Shown here: positions 5,923 to 6,084 of the stretch, piece after piece | How positions within the stretch are numbered: the stretch's first letter is position 1 | Layout of the letters: every line of letters starts with the position of its first letter | NCBI GenBank assembly: GCA_026390045.1 | Contig: JAPLGR010000404.1 | Coordinates: 1 to 6,084 of the forward strand | Source: Chloroflexota bacterium | GTDB taxonomy: Bacteria; Chloroflexota; Anaerolineae; Anaerolineales; E44-bin32 | Length of the DNA stretch: 6,084 bases | Direction: 5' to 3' | The notes under the pieces: generated by a model | The model's database searches: none | The model's input: only the letters and a program-made list of their open reading frames with translations | What the model was told of the DNA's origin: nothing | Program-made: the position numbers and the translations under genes

Positions 5923-6084
5923 ATCGAGTAGGGAGGATGGGTTGCCCATCCTCCCTCTCACACCACCGGACATGCGGGTCCGCATCCGGCGGTTCGTCGA
6001 GGAATGTGCATTAGGTGGTGGTAGTACTCGGTGAGGGTGCACAGTCCCTGAGCCAACCAGAAGCTGTTGCTCAAGGCGGTGTGG
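5923..6084 (-). mobile_element. Group II intron, 3' end only (runs off right edge)
   Basis: Group II introns are self-splicing retroelements that usually carry a reverse transcriptase in domain IV. Only the last 160 bases are in the window; the rest, including any reverse transcriptase, would lie beyond base 6084. The assignment rests on consecutive domain V and domain VI hairpins, described in a separate entry, and on the terminal AU. Bases 5996-6084 precede domain V and would be the end of domain IV; one minus-strand frame is open through them but gives no recognisable protein. The intron has the same orientation as the gene cluster, so its transcript would read toward it. The 5' exon and 5' end are not visible, so completeness and target cannot be judged. 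Confidence 0.65.
5926..5995 (-). ncRNA. Group II intron domains V and VI
   Basis: Domain V (about 5995-5959): the lower stem pairs 5993-5985 with 5962-5970 (9 bp), a 2-base UG bulge lies on the 3' side (5972-5971), and an upper stem UGCG/CGCA is closed by a GACC tetraloop. This is the domain V plan. C5991-G5990-C5989 pairs with G-U-G, giving a CGC-type catalytic triad with the typical central G-U wobble. Domain VI (5959-5926): GAG pairs with CUC, then 12 bp (AGGGAGGAUGGG with CCCAUCCUCCCU) close on a CAA loop, and a single unpaired A at 5929 sits between the two helices, 7 bases from the proposed 3' end when counted inclusively, as expected for the branch point. The tetraloop is not a standard GNRA loop. 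Confidence 0.68.

Noticed and set aside
5930..5956. 12-bp hairpin read as a rho-independent terminator
   Set aside because: There is no T-run on either strand, and the bulged A, the closing GAG/CUC pairs and the adjacent domain V explain it better as intron domain VI.
5669..6034. Plus-strand open frame of 121 codons in the non-coding interval
   Set aside because: It spans the promoter repeat and the intron end in antisense, with no recognisable domain or ribosome site.
5761..6042. Minus-strand open frame running across the intron end
   Set aside because: It translates the domain V/VI hairpins and adjoining non-coding DNA. The basic, low-complexity product is typical of spurious proteins called over structured RNA.
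1..6084. CRISPR array, tRNA, rRNA or insertion-sequence transposase
   Set aside because: I saw no regularly spaced repeats, no tRNA-like T-arm with a matching acceptor stem and no transposase frame on either strand.

Overview
The window is high-GC DNA, and every gene I can support lies on the minus strand. Several proteins have a style familiar from Chloroflexota, especially Anaerolineae-like lineages: a GAF sensor with a 7TM histidine-kinase-type N-terminus and a distinctive C-terminal helical/HTH-like region, a short membrane-anchored Ig-like protein, an RimI-like GNAT, and an S1 protein starting with a Met-Asp-Glu-Gly-Trp-Trp motif. This assignment is inference from protein style, not from a marker gene; the host is probably an uncultured member of that phylum.

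Layout in direction of transcription (high to low coordinates). At the right edge (about 5923-6084) is what looks like the 3' end of a group II intron: a domain V hairpin followed by a domain VI hairpin with a single bulged branch-point A. Next is about 310 bp of non-coding DNA (5611-5922) with several inverted repeats and, close to the first gene, a plausible promoter. Six genes follow, tightly packed: a XerC/XerD-type tyrosine recombinase homologue (4759-5610, GTG start); purine nucleoside phosphorylase (3908-4762, overlapping the recombinase by 4 bp as ATGA); a two-helix membrane protein with an exported Ig-like domain (3209-3895); a GNAT acetyltransferase (2658-3194); a 640-residue membrane sensor (696-2618); and the N-terminal part of an S1-domain protein (start near 588, running off the left edge). 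The first five are separated by -4, 12, 14 and 39 bp, so they are likely co-transcribed. The S1 gene may also have its own promoter.

The most notable point is the recombinase homologue. It keeps the XerD fold, length and spacing, but three of the six catalytic positions are changed: the active-site tyrosine is Arg277, the second histidine is Leu268, and the beta-hairpin lysine is absent. It is therefore unlikely to cut DNA and may be a binding-only protein. It is coupled to purine nucleoside phosphorylase, which recalls the xerD-deoB-punA neighbourhood of Firmicutes such as Bacillus subtilis, here without deoB. The second notable protein is the sensor, which has no kinase domain and appears to join a 7TM input and a GAF domain directly to a putative DNA-binding C-terminus. 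The metabolic logic of the cluster is mixed (purine salvage, acetylation, sensing, translation), so shared transcription is better supported than shared function.
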